Assembly (NCBI GenBank): GCA_050014355.1
Contig: JBEKDL010000061.1
Coordinates: 1 to 18,878, forward strand
Source: Fen-1077 sp050014355
GTDB taxonomy: Bacteria > Chloroflexota > Dehalococcoidia > Dehalococcoidales > RBG-16-60-22
Direction: 5' to 3'
Length of the DNA stretch: 18,878 bases
Shown one piece after another: positions 7,049 through 16,742 of this stretch; position 1 is the first letter of the stretch; the number at the start of each line of letters is the position of its first letter. The notes under the pieces were generated by a model. The model was given only the letters and a program-made list of their open reading frames with translations, had not been told where the DNA came from and ran no database searches. The position numbers were made by a program, and so were the translations under genes.

Positions 7049-7545
7049 TTAATCCTCTTCCACCACAAAATCGAACGTGGCTTTTTGCCCGCCCGGCGTA
7101 TCTACGATTTCCATTAACGTGCGCGCTTCAAAGATAGGGTCTTTTTCGTTGCGCTTTTCACCGGGGAAAAAGAGCTGGGTGGTGAAGACAGGCGAGTCTT
7201 TAGCGGCGCGGACTTTGGCGTGGATATGGGGGGCGCGGAAAAGATACTGGTGCGGTCTGACGGTTTCCAGGCGGTAGCGGCCGTCTTTATCCGTGTACTG
7301 GTGTCCTCGCAGGTTAAGGCCCTCGTTGTCGTAAGCGCCGTTGCCATCGGCGTGCCAGAAATCGAGCCAGGCATTCGGAATCGGGTGACCCTTGATATTC
7401 AACACCTTCCCTCGGACGGTCAGCCTGGTGCCGGGCGTACCCGCCGCAGCTATAACGGTGCGCTCCGGCGAGCCCGGTTTATAGTAGGGGCCTTCCTCGA
7501 CGGAGGGCGTGAGCGCTACGGTTGGTTTTTTATTTTTTTAGGCAT
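7049..7545 (-). CDS. Intradiol ring-cleavage dioxygenase-like protein with an apparent -1 frameshift near its start
   Basis: The family signature is clear on the minus strand: VEEGPYYKPGSPERT, then G-HPIPNAWLDFWHADGNGAY, NLRGHQYTDKDGRY, TVRPHQYLFR and APHIHAKV. The Fe(III) ligands expected from catechol and protocatechuate dioxygenases are present: the Tyr of NGAY, the Tyr of PHQY and the two His of HIH, plus the Arg three residues before the first His. The enzyme would open catechol-type rings with O2; homologues are also found in anaerobes without known substrates. The body has no ATG, GTG or TTG between its upstream stop and a GTG at 7405, which lies after EGPYY. The only fitting ATG (7545-7543) reads MPKKIKN in the neighbouring frame and then stops. 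A slip of -1 at A-AAA-AAC (7531-7525) joins the two into about 165 residues. An upstream GTG at 7608 with GAGG nine bases before it could extend the first frame. A sequencing error in the A-runs is the simplest alternative. Confidence 0.75.
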
Positions 7546-7608
7546 GGCAATTTCTACTACACTTAAAGGATAACCCAGCGATAGGGCGATGTATGTAATA
7601 AATGTCAC

Positions 7609-7891
7609 AGTCAAAGACCTCACCCCCTATGTCCCCCTTTTTTAAAATGGGAAAGGACTTTACTAAATCTCCCTTAGTCCCTTCCATTCGCTCCGCTCAG
7701 GACAGGCTCTTACGAAGGAGGGAAAGAATTGGTTAAAGCGCAGATTTAAAAGTTTGGGCAATCATCCTCTCCCTTTGGTAAAGGGAGATAAGAGAGGGAT
7801 TTTGTATGGGAAAAAAGAGAGGCGAAAAAACAATCAGTAATATTTACTATACGACTTATTGACAAGAATATACTGCAAACACAATTTATTC
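7609..7891. other. Intergenic stretch with C/G-rich hairpin repeats, no gene seen
   Basis: Holds an 8-bp hairpin CTCCCTTT-GGT-AAAGGGAG (7769-7787) and a partial copy of CTTACGAAGGAGGGA (near 7709-7723), which recurs in a complete palindrome at 13198-13216. From about 7800 the composition turns AT-rich, marking the edge of the coiled-coil gene. No RNA gene or convincing ORF was found. Confidence 0.5.
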
Positions 7892-8419
7892 TCATCCGTC
7901 AATAAGTTTTATATTCAATTCGTTAATTTCATCTTGTATAGTCTTAAATTTTCCCGCAAATTCTTCGATTACACCTTGCAATTCCTGAGTATTCTTTGCA
8001 AGATATATTTTTTCTATAAAACCATCACGTGCTTCATTGAGATGATATAACGGCTGGATACATTTATACAATTCTTGTGTCTTTTCTGAGCAGATTCTAT
8101 ATATAATAAGATTCAATACAGATAAACGAGAATATGCATAATTTATTGCAGAAATGATTCGAAGGCGTTTGAAATTAAGATCATTTTCTTTAGCTTCTTC
8201 TATACTGATTTCAACAATCTGATTCACGATATCGGATAGCCGCTGAATACGCTTTTTATCGGATATATCTAAATTCACACTTTTTTCTAATTCAGAGCAA
8301 ATATCAAGAGCTGCTTGTGTATCTGCGGAAGATTTTTGCACATCTGCTTTAAGAGCACCAATTTGATCATGGACAGAAATCTGGAGGTTTTTAAAAAGTT
8401 TTTCAATATCTTTGTCCAT
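7892..8419 (-). CDS. Hypothetical cytosolic coiled-coil protein
   Basis: 175 residues from ATG 8419, chosen because TGAGG (GAGG 8425-8428) lies five bases before it; a longer frame starting at TTG 8476 has no such site and overlaps the proposed promoter. I do not recognise a family. The protein is mostly helical with heptad-like stretches (IEKLFKNLQISVHDQIGALK, LDICSELEKSVNLDISDKKR, and the C-terminal FKTIQDEINELNIKLIDG). There is no signal peptide, and the short hydrophobic stretch near the middle (AYSRLSVLNLIIYRI) is too polar to be a clear membrane segment. Codons are much more AT-rich than in gatCA or argS, which suggests recent acquisition. It lies alone, just beyond the tandem terminators of the 23S rRNA gene. 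An accessory or immunity-type function is only a guess. Confidence 0.7.
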   Translation of the reverse strand: MDKDIEKLFKNLQISVHDQIGALKADVQKSSADTQAALDICSELEKSVNLDISDKKRIQRLSDIVNQIVEISIEEAKENDLNFKRLRIISAINYAYSRLSVLNLIIYRICSEKTQELYKCIQPLYHLNEARDGFIEKIYLAKNTQELQGVIEEFAGKFKTIQDEINELNIKLIDG

Positions 8420-8438
8420 ATTAACCTCACACCAGCAC

Positions 8439-8467
8439 ATTATAAGGCCAATCAACAGCCGAAACAA
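8439..8467 (-). promoter_or_regulatory. Promoter of the coiled-coil gene
   Basis: On the minus strand: -35 TTGTTT (8467-8462), a 17-base spacer, and -10 TATAAT (8444-8439). Start of transcription expected about 8432, leaving a very short leader before the ribosome site at 8428-8425. Confidence 0.5.
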
Positions 8468-8471
8468 CTCT

Positions 8472-8504
8472 CCCAAAACAAAAAGAGGCGCTGTTACACG
8501 CCTC
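8472..8504 (-). terminator. Second, partly duplicated terminator hairpin downstream of 23S rRNA
   Basis: Stem GAGGCG (8485-8490) with CGCCTC (8499-8504); on the minus strand the hairpin is followed by TTTTTGTTTTGGG. The bases 8472-8492 are identical to 8638-8658 (21 bases), so this looks like a duplicate of the main terminator with a diverged loop and a weaker stem. Confidence 0.55.
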
Positions 8505-8514
8505 TCGACCCTCC

Positions 8515-8537
8515 GTCATTCCCGTGAAAACGGGAAT
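8515..8537. repeat. AATGAC-tagged hairpin, inverse orientation
   Basis: GTC then ATTCCCG (8518-8524), loop TGAAAA, CGGGAAT (8531-8537). It is the reverse complement of the hairpin at 5145-5167 with a single difference. Confidence 0.75.
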
Positions 8538-8591
8538 CCAGTGGTGGTGAAAAGGTGTGGTGGGTTTTAAGATAATATTACAACAATCGAT

Positions 8592-8633
8592 GAGATTGCC
8601 ACGCCTTCCCTTCGGGAATGGCTCGCAATGACA
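8592..8633. repeat. Half of a GAGATTGCC...CAATGACA repeat element
   Basis: Starts GAGATTGCCACGCC, has an internal hairpin around CTTCGG, and ends GGCTCGCAATGACA. The outer parts match 12017-12060 closely, while the inner hairpin differs there (CCGCCTGCGGCGG). It lies between the two duplicated terminators. Confidence 0.75.
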
Positions 8634-8640
8634 GCCCCCC

Positions 8641-8674
8641 AAAACAAAAAGAGGCGCTTTTTAGGCGCCTCTTT
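8641..8674 (-). terminator. Intrinsic terminator of the 23S rRNA transcript
   Basis: Arms AAAGAGGCGC (8648-8657) and GCGCCTCTTT (8665-8674) form a perfect 10-bp stem with a 7-base loop. On the minus strand the stem is followed by TTTTTGTTTT. It lies about 57 bases past the mature 23S 3' end. Confidence 0.85.
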
Positions 8675-8713
8675 AGCATACTCAATCACTTCAACTGAAC
8701 ACTCTTCTTTATC

Positions 8714-8730
8714 TAATACCAACCCTGAAG

Positions 8731-8740
<10 letters not shown>
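8714..8740 (-). other. 3' arm of the 23S processing stem
   Basis: Bases 8724-8740 are the exact reverse complement of 11705-11721 (17 bp), and the pairing continues to 8714/11731 with two imperfect positions. Such flanking stems are the usual RNase III processing site of pre-23S rRNA. Confidence 0.8.
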
Positions 8741-11704
<2,964 letters not shown>

Positions 11705-11712
<8 letters not shown>

Positions 11713-11731
11713 TGCTTCAGGTTTGATATTA
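11705..11731 (-). other. 5' arm of the 23S processing stem
   Basis: Partner of 8714-8740. Just upstream on the minus strand lies ACCTTAAAAACTGAATACTC, which resembles the conserved motif found before 23S in the rRNA spacers of other bacteria. Confidence 0.75.
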
Positions 11732-11767
11732 GACATGTCCGAGTATTCAGTTTTTAAGGTGCGGAAG

Positions 11768-11804
11768 GCAAAAGAAAAGGTCTGGCGGTTTAGCCGCCAG
11801 ACCT
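11768..11804 (-). terminator. Terminator-like hairpin inside the 23S rRNA leader
   Basis: Arms 11778-11788 (AGGTCTGGCGG) and 11794-11804 form a perfect 11-bp stem with a 5-base loop. On the minus strand it is followed by TTTCTTTTG. It sits between the rRNA promoter and the 5' end of 23S, so read-through or antitermination must occur, or it serves as a structural or processing element instead. Confidence 0.6.
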
Positions 11805-11869
11805 CGTTATCTGGCTATTTACCACCAGTGTTGCTTACTATGTTTTTGCCTTCGTCATATGCAAGTATA

Positions 11870-11898
11870 AGGATAGCACAGCGAAAAAGGTTTGTCAA
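11870..11898 (-). promoter_or_regulatory. Promoter of the 23S rRNA gene
   Basis: On the minus strand: consensus -35 TTGACA (11898-11893), a 17-base spacer and -10 TATCCT (11875-11870) preceded by TGC (extended -10). Start of transcription expected near 11863, giving a leader of about 150 bases. Confidence 0.8.
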
Positions 11899-11957
11899 TG
11901 GTGTTTGAGGGAAGTTTTTGGGGAGAACTTTAGGAACTCTCCTCCTAGCTGCATGAC

Positions 11958-12060
11958 TGTCATTGCGAGGAGCGTAGCGACGCGGCAATCTCGAGGACTT
12001 ACTTTATCCAATGATAGAGATTGCCACGCCTCCGCCTGCGGCGGATGGCTCGCAATGACA
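11958..12060. repeat. 103-bp palindromic miniature element with 12-bp terminal inverted repeats
   Basis: Terminal repeats TGTCATTGCGAG (11958-11969) and CTCGCAATGACA (12049-12060) match perfectly. Inside, GCGGCAATCTC (11982-11992) is nearly inverted by GAGATTGCCACGC (12017-12029), so the element folds as two arms. It is non-coding. Half elements lie at 8592-8633 and about 13352-13378. It resembles REP/MITE-like intergenic elements; no transposase is present in the window. Confidence 0.8.
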
Positions 12061-12109
12061 ATATTATTAATTTTGCAAAAAGGGAAAATATGCGTTAAAT
12101 TGTAACCGC

Positions 12110-12352
12110 ATGAAAATCACTTTAGTAAGCGTTGAAAATATCACGCCTTTATGTATATGGCTGTACGTAAAAGAAAAGGAATATTTCCTTAGTTACGAAG
12201 ACTATCCATATTTTAAAAACCAGACCATAAGTTCAATACATAATATCCATTTGCTACATGGTTTTCATCTGTACTGGCCAGACCTGGATGTAGACTTGGA
12301 AATTGATAATCTTGAGAACCCGGAAAAATACCCGCTGAAGGATAAATTATGA
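12110..12352 (+). CDS. DUF2442-like small protein
   Basis: 80 residues, AT-rich codons. The pattern CIWLYVKEKEYFLSYEDYPYF, followed by ISSIHNIHLLHGFHLYWPDL and DVDLEIDNLENPEKYPL, matches the DUF2442 layout in which a short beta-sheet protein ends with a W-P-x-L-D-x-D-l motif. DUF2442 proteins are of unknown function; several are encoded beside small toxin-like partners. The ATG at 12110 has no good ribosome site. A possible promoter (TTGCAA 12073-12078, 16-base spacer, TTAAAT 12095-12100) would put the transcript start within a few bases of the ATG, which would make the message nearly leaderless. Its stop overlaps the next start in ATGA (12349-12352), so the two genes are translationally coupled and their products probably work together. 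Confidence 0.7.
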   Translation: MKITLVSVENITPLCIWLYVKEKEYFLSYEDYPYFKNQTISSIHNIHLLHGFHLYWPDLDVDLEIDNLENPEKYPLKDKL

Positions 12353-13059
12353 ATAAAACTGACGAAATTTTTAAACTATTTTCTGAAAAAATGTTTAATA
12401 ACAAACTTGAAAAAGCGGATTTCTTAAATCACCACGGTAGACTTACTATTTCTTTCACCTGTAAATATATCTCTGAATGTAAAGTGAAATCTAATAAACA
12501 ACCTACTTGGACCGCGGCAATTGGAAGCAATAAGAAAGGTAACGATAATTTTGACATTATGGCTATAGGTGAAGCACCGAGTGCGTCTGAAGGAATCGGC
12601 ATGCATATGGGAAGACGATTTGTATCATGGAAAGATAATTCAGAAAGCCCCGTTGTTGCATTTCGAGATTGGGCAGCTTGTCGTTATGGAACTGTTCCTT
12701 ATTTCACGGACTTAGCCAAATGCGGAGTTGCTAACCAGCAAAATAAGAATGTTTTGAAAAAAAGATTTAAAAATTGCATCAAATACATACTTTTAGAAGA
12801 AATTAAAATCATTAAACCAAAAACCATACTATGCATTGGGAATGTTTCATATCATTATATGGGAAAATTAGTAAAAGAACTTGGTATGAAGACAAATTTA
12901 GTAAAATTAACTCATTACAGTAGACAAGCTCAACTTCCTATAAGCATTGAAGATAAAATGAATATTATTTGGGATTGGGACATATCTAAATCAGACCCAA
13001 GTAAACGCGAAGAAATCAAGAAAAAGCTACTTTCAACTTTGTCCCATTTTAAAGATTAA
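12349..13059 (+). CDS. Divergent uracil-DNA-glycosylase-superfamily protein, predicted 4Fe-4S (family 4/5-like)
   Basis: 236 residues. Motif 1 reads IMAIGEAPSASEGIGMHMGRRFV (residues 70-92), the counterpart of the GEAPG..E....PFvG loop of family 4 UDGs. YFTDLAKC (118-125) corresponds to the ITNVVKC segment, PKTILCIGN (157-165) to the P-vIv-lG strand, and LTHYSRQ (187-193) occupies the place of the HPSP motif. Cysteines C38, C44, C125 and C143 fall where the four cluster ligands of family 4 enzymes lie, although the first pair is CxxxxxC rather than CxxC. Such enzymes remove uracil or other deaminated bases from DNA. The substitutions in both active loops mean the substrate may differ, or activity may be lost. 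It overlaps the DUF2442-like gene by four bases. AT-rich codons differ from the GC-rich argS downstream and suggest horizontal transfer. Confidence 0.65.
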   Translation: MNKTDEIFKLFSEKMFNNKLEKADFLNHHGRLTISFTCKYISECKVKSNKQPTWTAAIGSNKKGNDNFDIMAIGEAPSASEGIGMHMGRRFVSWKDNSESPVVAFRDWAACRYGTVPYFTDLAKCGVANQQNKNVLKKRFKNCIKYILLEEIKIIKPKTILCIGNVSYHYMGKLVKELGMKTNLVKLTHYSRQAQLPISIEDKMNIIWDWDISKSDPSKREEIKKKLLSTLSHFKD

Positions 13060-13083
13060 ATATATCAATAAGTAATTTACTGG

Positions 13084-13106
13084 ATTCCCGCCTGCACGGG
13101 AATGAC
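13084..13106. repeat. AATGAC-tagged hairpin
   Basis: ATTCCCG (13084-13090), loop CCTGCA, CGGGAAT (13097-13103), then GAC. Same stem and orientation as 5145-5167; the loop differs. Confidence 0.75.
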
Positions 13107-13243
13107 GGGCGCTTAAAAATCCCTCTCCCCCCTTCTCCCCAAGACAGAGTGCGCCAGCCAGAGGGGGCAAAGGGGAAGACAAAAATCTCCCTCTTATCCC
13201 TCCTTACGAAGGAGGGACGCTGATACCCCTAGATAGGGTGTCT

Positions 13244-13275
13244 AAGAGGGGCGCCAGCCCCTCTTTCTTTTTCTT
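13244..13275 (+). terminator. Intrinsic terminator-like hairpin before argS
   Basis: Stem AAGAGGGGC (13244-13252) with GCCCCTCTT (13257-13265), loop GCCA, followed by TCTTTTTCTT. It could end transcripts of the DUF2442/UDG-like pair, 185 bases past the last stop codon. Confidence 0.55.
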
Positions 13276-13351
13276 CCCCCTTCCCCGCGGGAAGGGGGAA
13301 GGGGGATGGGGATTCTTAATTAATGGGGTGGGGGGAAAAGGCGGGGATACG

Positions 13352-13378
13352 GATTGCTTCGCTGCGCTCGCAATGACA
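13352..13378. repeat. AATGACA-type half repeat at the argS promoter
   Basis: GATTGCTTCGCTGCGCTCGC then AATGACA. It matches the ends of the 11958-12060 element and lies where the -35 region of the argS promoter would be. Confidence 0.65.
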
Positions 13379-13388
13379 ATGCGGTGTG

Positions 13389-13397
13389 TGCTATAAT
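13389..13397 (+). promoter_or_regulatory. Extended -10 promoter of argS
   Basis: TGCTATAAT is a perfect extended -10. The hexamer 17 bases upstream (CGCAAT) is a poor -35, and that region belongs to an intergenic repeat. Start of transcription expected near 13404, 36 bases before the start codon. Confidence 0.65.
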
Positions 13398-13439
13398 TTT
13401 TCCGTACGTTTTTCTTAATAGACTGGAATCAATTCGTTA

Positions 13440-15098
13440 ATGCTCAAGCAGATAATCGCTGAAATCATTAAAAAGGCTTTTGCCGGGGCGCAGAAGGCCG
13501 GTAAGCTGCCGGACGTTACCCTGCCGGACGTTATTATCGAGAAACCGCAAAAAGCCGAGTACGGCGATTATGCCTCCAGCATCTCCCTCAAGCTGGCGCG
13601 CGCTATCGGCACCAGCCCCATGTCCATCGCGCGGGAAATCGCCGCTTTTATTAAACCTTCGGAAGAAATCGAAAGCGTTACCGTGGCCCCGCCGGGCTTC
13701 ATCAACTTCACTCTCAAGAACGATTGGCTCAAGCAGCAGGTGGACTCCATCCTGGAGCAGGGCGAAAAATACGGCGATATCGAGTTTGGAAAGAGTAAGC
13801 GCGTGCAGATTGAGTTCGTCAGCGTCAACCCCACCGGCCCGCTGCACGTGGGCCACGGGCGGGGCGCCATCCTCGGCAGCGCCCTCGCCAATATCCTCTC
13901 CTCCGCCGGCTACCGGATAGAAAAGGAATATTACGTCAACGATGCCGGCAACCAGGTAGCCACTTTCCGCCGTTCTCTTTACGCGCGTTACCAGCAGGCC
14001 CTCGGCCACGAAGCCCAGCTGCCCGCTGATGGCTATGTCGGCGAGTATATGGTCAACCTGGCCAAGGAAATCATTAAAGAACAGGGCAAAAAGCTCGCCA
14101 AACTGGAAGGCGAAAAGCTGGAGACACAGCTCGGGAAAATCGGGCTGGAAAAGATGATAGGCCAGATTAAAGCCGACCTGGAGCTGCTCGGCGTGGCCTT
14201 TGACGTCTGGTTCAGCGAGCAGAGCCTTTACGATAAGGGGCAGTACGCTACGGCCATGGCGTTAATGAAGCGGGGCGGCTATATCGCCGAAAAGGAAGGC
14301 GCCACCTGGTTCGTCTCCACCGCGCTGGGGGAAGACAAGGACAACGTGGTGGTGCGCTCGGACGGCACGCCTACCTACTTCGCATCGGATATCGCTTACC
14401 ATTATGACAAATTCATCGAGCGCAAGTTCGATAGCGTTATCGATATCTGGGGGGCCGACCACATGGGGCATGTCTCCCGCATGAAGGCGGTGGTCAGCGC
14501 CCTGGGCATCGAGCCCTCGCGCTTTACCGTGATTATTTCGCAGATGGTCACCCTGCGCCGCGGCGGCGAGGTGGTGAAAATCTCCAAACGCAGCGGGGAT
14601 ATCATCACGTTAAAGGAGCTTATCGATGAGGTGGGCGTGGACGCCTGCCGCTTTTTCTTCCTCTCCCGCACCGCCGATGCCCAGATGGACTTCGATATGG
14701 AGCTGGCCAAGAAGCAATCGGCGGATAACCCGGTCTATTACGTCCAGTACGCGCATGCGCGTATCGCCAGTATCCTGCGCCTGGCCAAGGAAAGAGGGGT
14801 TGAAAACATTGACGGCGACGTCTCCCTGCTGGCCACCGAGCCGGAGCTCACTTTAATACGCAGGATGCTCCTCCTTCCGGAAATCGTCGAGACGGTAGCG
14901 CAGACGCTGGAGCCCCACCACCTGACTTACTACGCGCAGGACCTGGCCACCGTTTTCCACGCTTTTTATAAAGAGTGCCGGGTGGTCACGGAAGATAAAG
15001 CCCTGACCGGTGCGCGCTTAAAGCTGGTCAAGGCCGCTAAAATCGTCCTGGGCCGCACGCTCAACCTCATGGGCATGACCGCCCCGGACAGCATGTAG
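13440..15098 (+). CDS. argS: Arginyl-tRNA synthetase
   Basis: 552 residues, full length for a class Ia ArgRS. An N-terminal Add-1 domain (about 1-95, with KPQKAEYGDYASSISLKLA) precedes VNPTGPLHVGHGRGAILGSA, where HVGH (136-139) is the HIGH signature. Further landmarks are YYVNDAGNQV, GADHMGHVSRMKA, and the KISKRSG loop near residue 380, which replaces KMSKS as in many ArgRS. A DALR anticodon-binding domain closes the protein (NPVYYVQYAHARIASILR to the C-terminus). The enzyme charges tRNA(Arg) in the cytosol. The ribosome site is weak (TGGA), but the ATG is the only start that fits the family N-terminus. It is a single-gene unit with its own promoter. Confidence 0.96.
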   Translation: MLKQIIAEIIKKAFAGAQKAGKLPDVTLPDVIIEKPQKAEYGDYASSISLKLARAIGTSPMSIAREIAAFIKPSEEIESVTVAPPGFINFTLKNDWLKQQVDSILEQGEKYGDIEFGKSKRVQIEFVSVNPTGPLHVGHGRGAILGSALANILSSAGYRIEKEYYVNDAGNQVATFRRSLYARYQQALGHEAQLPADGYVGEYMVNLAKEIIKEQGKKLAKLEGEKLETQLGKIGLEKMIGQIKADLELLGVAFDVWFSEQSLYDKGQYATAMALMKRGGYIAEKEGATWFVSTALGEDKDNVVVRSDGTPTYFASDIAYHYDKFIERKFDSVIDIWGADHMGHVSRMKAVVSALGIEPSRFTVIISQMVTLRRGGEVVKISKRSGDIITLKELIDEVGVDACRFFFLSRTADAQMDFDMELAKKQSADNPVYYVQYAHARIASILRLAKERGVENIDGDVSLLATEPELTLIRRMLLLPEIVETVAQTLEPHHLTYYAQDLATVFHAFYKECRVVTEDKALTGARLKLVKAAKIVLGRTLNLMGMTAPDSM

Positions 15099-15232
15099 CC
15101 TGCAAAAATCCTGGCAGCCGCCAAACTTTAAATTATTTCGGCTCTGGTTATTGAAGTGAAACACGATATTAATCTATTGTTAACCAGATATTAATATTTT
15201 ATTGTCATTATTTTGGTAGTAGAGATTTTCCC

Positions 15233-16363
15233 ATGAAAACAGGACATCATCTTCTTTGTGCGCTAACTGCAGCTTTAGTGGTTGTATTAGCAGTTACCTT
15301 AATAGCCTGCTCTTCAAAGTCTCCGCCAACAACTTCTTCCACAGGAACTCAACCTGTTGCCGTTAAGCTCGTTTTCACCACGCAGCCTGTGGGAGCTACA
15401 GCCGGGTCGCCCTTCGCTACTCAACCGGTGGTAGCGGCGGTAGATATTAACGGTAATGTGGCCGCTGGTCCCAGAAAAATGGTAACTCTGTCTATTACCG
15501 GTATCACCGCCGATTCCCACATCAGCCTGTTCGGCGGAACAACAGTGATGTCATTAAATGGAGTATTCAATTTTAAAGAGATTTCTATCGATAGGGCGGG
15601 GACTTATACGTTAACAGCGACGAGCAGTGGCTTAACTTCCGCCGTCAGTAGTCCCTTCGATATAACTCCAATCCAAGGCGCAAGGCTTGTTTTCAGCAAA
15701 GAGATTGTTGGGGCTTCTGCCGGGTCAGCTTTCGCTACTCAACCTGTGGTAACGGTATTAGATATGTATGGTAATACAGTGCCCGGTGCGACGGCTGAAG
15801 TAAGTTTAAGCCTTATTAATATTACCCCCGACTCTTTTGAAGGTGTCCTGTCCGGCGTGATAAAAGTCAAAGCTGTGAACGGCGTCGCTAATTTCACAGG
15901 TCTCTCTGTAGACAAGGTAGGGACCTACACGCTGATGGCGACGAGCGGTGGTTTAACTCCGGTCTATAGCAACTCCTTCGATATCACTCCCGGTACGGGC
16001 GTAAAGCTCTTTTTCAATACCCAGCCCTTAACAGCTGCCGTGGGGTCACCCTTGACCATTATACCGCCAGCTATTGCCGTGCTCGTACAGGATGACTATG
16101 GTAACACGGCGACCAGCTCATCGGCTGAAATCACGTTGACTATCACGCCTAACACGGGTGCCAACGGGGCTGTATTGTCTGGAGTGACGAAAATCAAGGC
16201 AGTAACTGGTGCCGCTGATTTCGAAGGTCTTTCTATCGATAAAGTAGGAACGGGTTATACGCTGACGGCGACGAGCAGCGGACTGAAGTCAGGGGTCAGC
16301 GACCCCTTCGATATAACTCCTCCGGCGCCAGTTCCAACTTCGTCAAATGCGACGACACCATGA
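15233..16363 (+). CDS. Secreted lipoprotein with three Ig-like repeats
   Basis: 376 residues. A lipoprotein signal peptide is clear: positively charged start MKTGHH, a hydrophobic core to residue 23, and the lipobox LIAC with C26, followed by SS. A Ser/Thr/Pro linker leads to three tandem domains of about 105 residues (about 43-147, 149-252, 254-365). Each opens with a KLVF-TTQPVGATAGSPFATQ-like strand and closes with GTYTLTATSSGL...FDITP. This repeat is common in bacterial surface proteins built from invasin/filamin-like Ig folds. The third repeat carries small insertions (IIPPAIA and TPNTGANGA). No enzymatic domain is visible, so it probably serves as a surface spacer or adhesin. The ribosome site is weak (AGAG about eight bases before ATG). 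It is a lone gene between argS and the leader of the dehydratase-like gene. Confidence 0.85.
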   Translation: MKTGHHLLCALTAALVVVLAVTLIACSSKSPPTTSSTGTQPVAVKLVFTTQPVGATAGSPFATQPVVAAVDINGNVAAGPRKMVTLSITGITADSHISLFGGTTVMSLNGVFNFKEISIDRAGTYTLTATSSGLTSAVSSPFDITPIQGARLVFSKEIVGASAGSAFATQPVVTVLDMYGNTVPGATAEVSLSLINITPDSFEGVLSGVIKVKAVNGVANFTGLSVDKVGTYTLMATSGGLTPVYSNSFDITPGTGVKLFFNTQPLTAAVGSPLTIIPPAIAVLVQDDYGNTATSSSAEITLTITPNTGANGAVLSGVTKIKAVTGAADFEGLSIDKVGTGYTLTATSSGLKSGVSDPFDITPPAPVPTSSNATTP

Positions 16364-16412
16364 CGTATTCTCTCCTACAACCCGCCGCCGCAGCTTCCTC
16401 TCAAAACTCTTC

Positions 16413-16466
16413 CCCCCTCAAACATTCTTATTAAGCTTCTGTAAAACCATAAGGTTTGAGAGGGGG
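16413..16466. repeat. Imperfect inverted repeat after the lipoprotein gene
   Basis: Left arm CCCCC-TCAAAC (16413-16423), right arm GTTTGA-GA-GGGGG (16454-16466) with a two-base bulge and a 30-base AT-rich loop. It belongs to the C-rich/G-rich hairpin class of this window. It has no U-run, so a terminator role is doubtful. The rest of 16364-16515 holds nothing I recognise. Confidence 0.5.
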
Positions 16467-16515
16467 ATAAAGGGGGGTGAGCGAGCGACTTCTTGAAACC
16501 AGAGGTGAAAGGAAC

Positions 16516-16544
16516 TTTACCTTTAATTCTTATCTTGTTATATA
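16516..16544 (+). promoter_or_regulatory. Promoter of the leader and dehydratase-like gene
   Basis: -35 TTTACC (16516-16521), a 17-base spacer, extended -10 TGTTATATA (hexamer 16539-16544); an overlapping TATAAT at 16541-16546 is an alternative -10. Transcription should begin near 16551, about 260 bases before the start codon. Confidence 0.6.
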
Positions 16545-16589
16545 ATCAGGTAATAGAGAAATCTAAAATAAACTAAGGAGGTGCAGGCA

Positions 16590-16619
16590 ATGGGTCAAGC
16601 TATTCGTCGCTTCAATTGA
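16590..16619 (+). CDS. Putative 9-residue leader peptide MGQAIRRFN
   Basis: ATG at 16590, stop TGA at 16617-16619. AAGGAGGTG (16575-16583), the full anti-SD complement, precedes the ATG by six bases and is one of the strongest ribosome sites in the window. The short frame lies early in the leader of the dehydratase-like gene. It has two adjacent Arg codons but no run of Trp or Cys codons, so classical amino-acid attenuation is not obvious. It could be a sensor uORF or an abandoned gene start. Confidence 0.45.
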   Translation: MGQAIRRFN

Positions 16620-16742
16620 GTTTGAGCCGGCAGAACGGGTGCAAGTTTTGCATCAACAATCTGCTCGAAAGTCCTCCGCCTCCAGAAAGCGCCGGAGTAA
16701 TAAGGTGTTTTAGTTTTGTCGTTCTTTCAAAGAAGGATATTG

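Larger units (their letters stand above)
13060..13391. other. Repeat-rich intergenic stretch, no gene seen
   Basis: Contains an AATGAC-tagged hairpin (13084-13106), a perfect palindrome CCCTCCTT-ACG-AAGGAGGG (13198-13216), a terminator-like hairpin (13244-13265), a C/G-rich inverted repeat (about 13275-13307), and a GATTGCTTCG...CGCAATGACA repeat (13352-13378). No ORF with coding character and no RNA gene was found. Confidence 0.6.

Noticed and set aside
8420..8476. Longer form of the coiled-coil protein starting at TTG 8476
   Set aside because: The added segment lacks a ribosome site and overlaps a good promoter; ATG 8419 has GAGG five bases upstream.
11740..11863. Possible 5S rRNA or tRNA between the promoter and 23S
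   Set aside because: No conserved 5S sequence such as CCGAACTC and no cloverleaf could be found; the stretch is explained as leader with one hairpin.
13437..14009. 190-codon open frame on the minus strand over argS
   Set aside because: It is antisense to the conserved N-terminal part of ArgRS and has no start signals or family resemblance.
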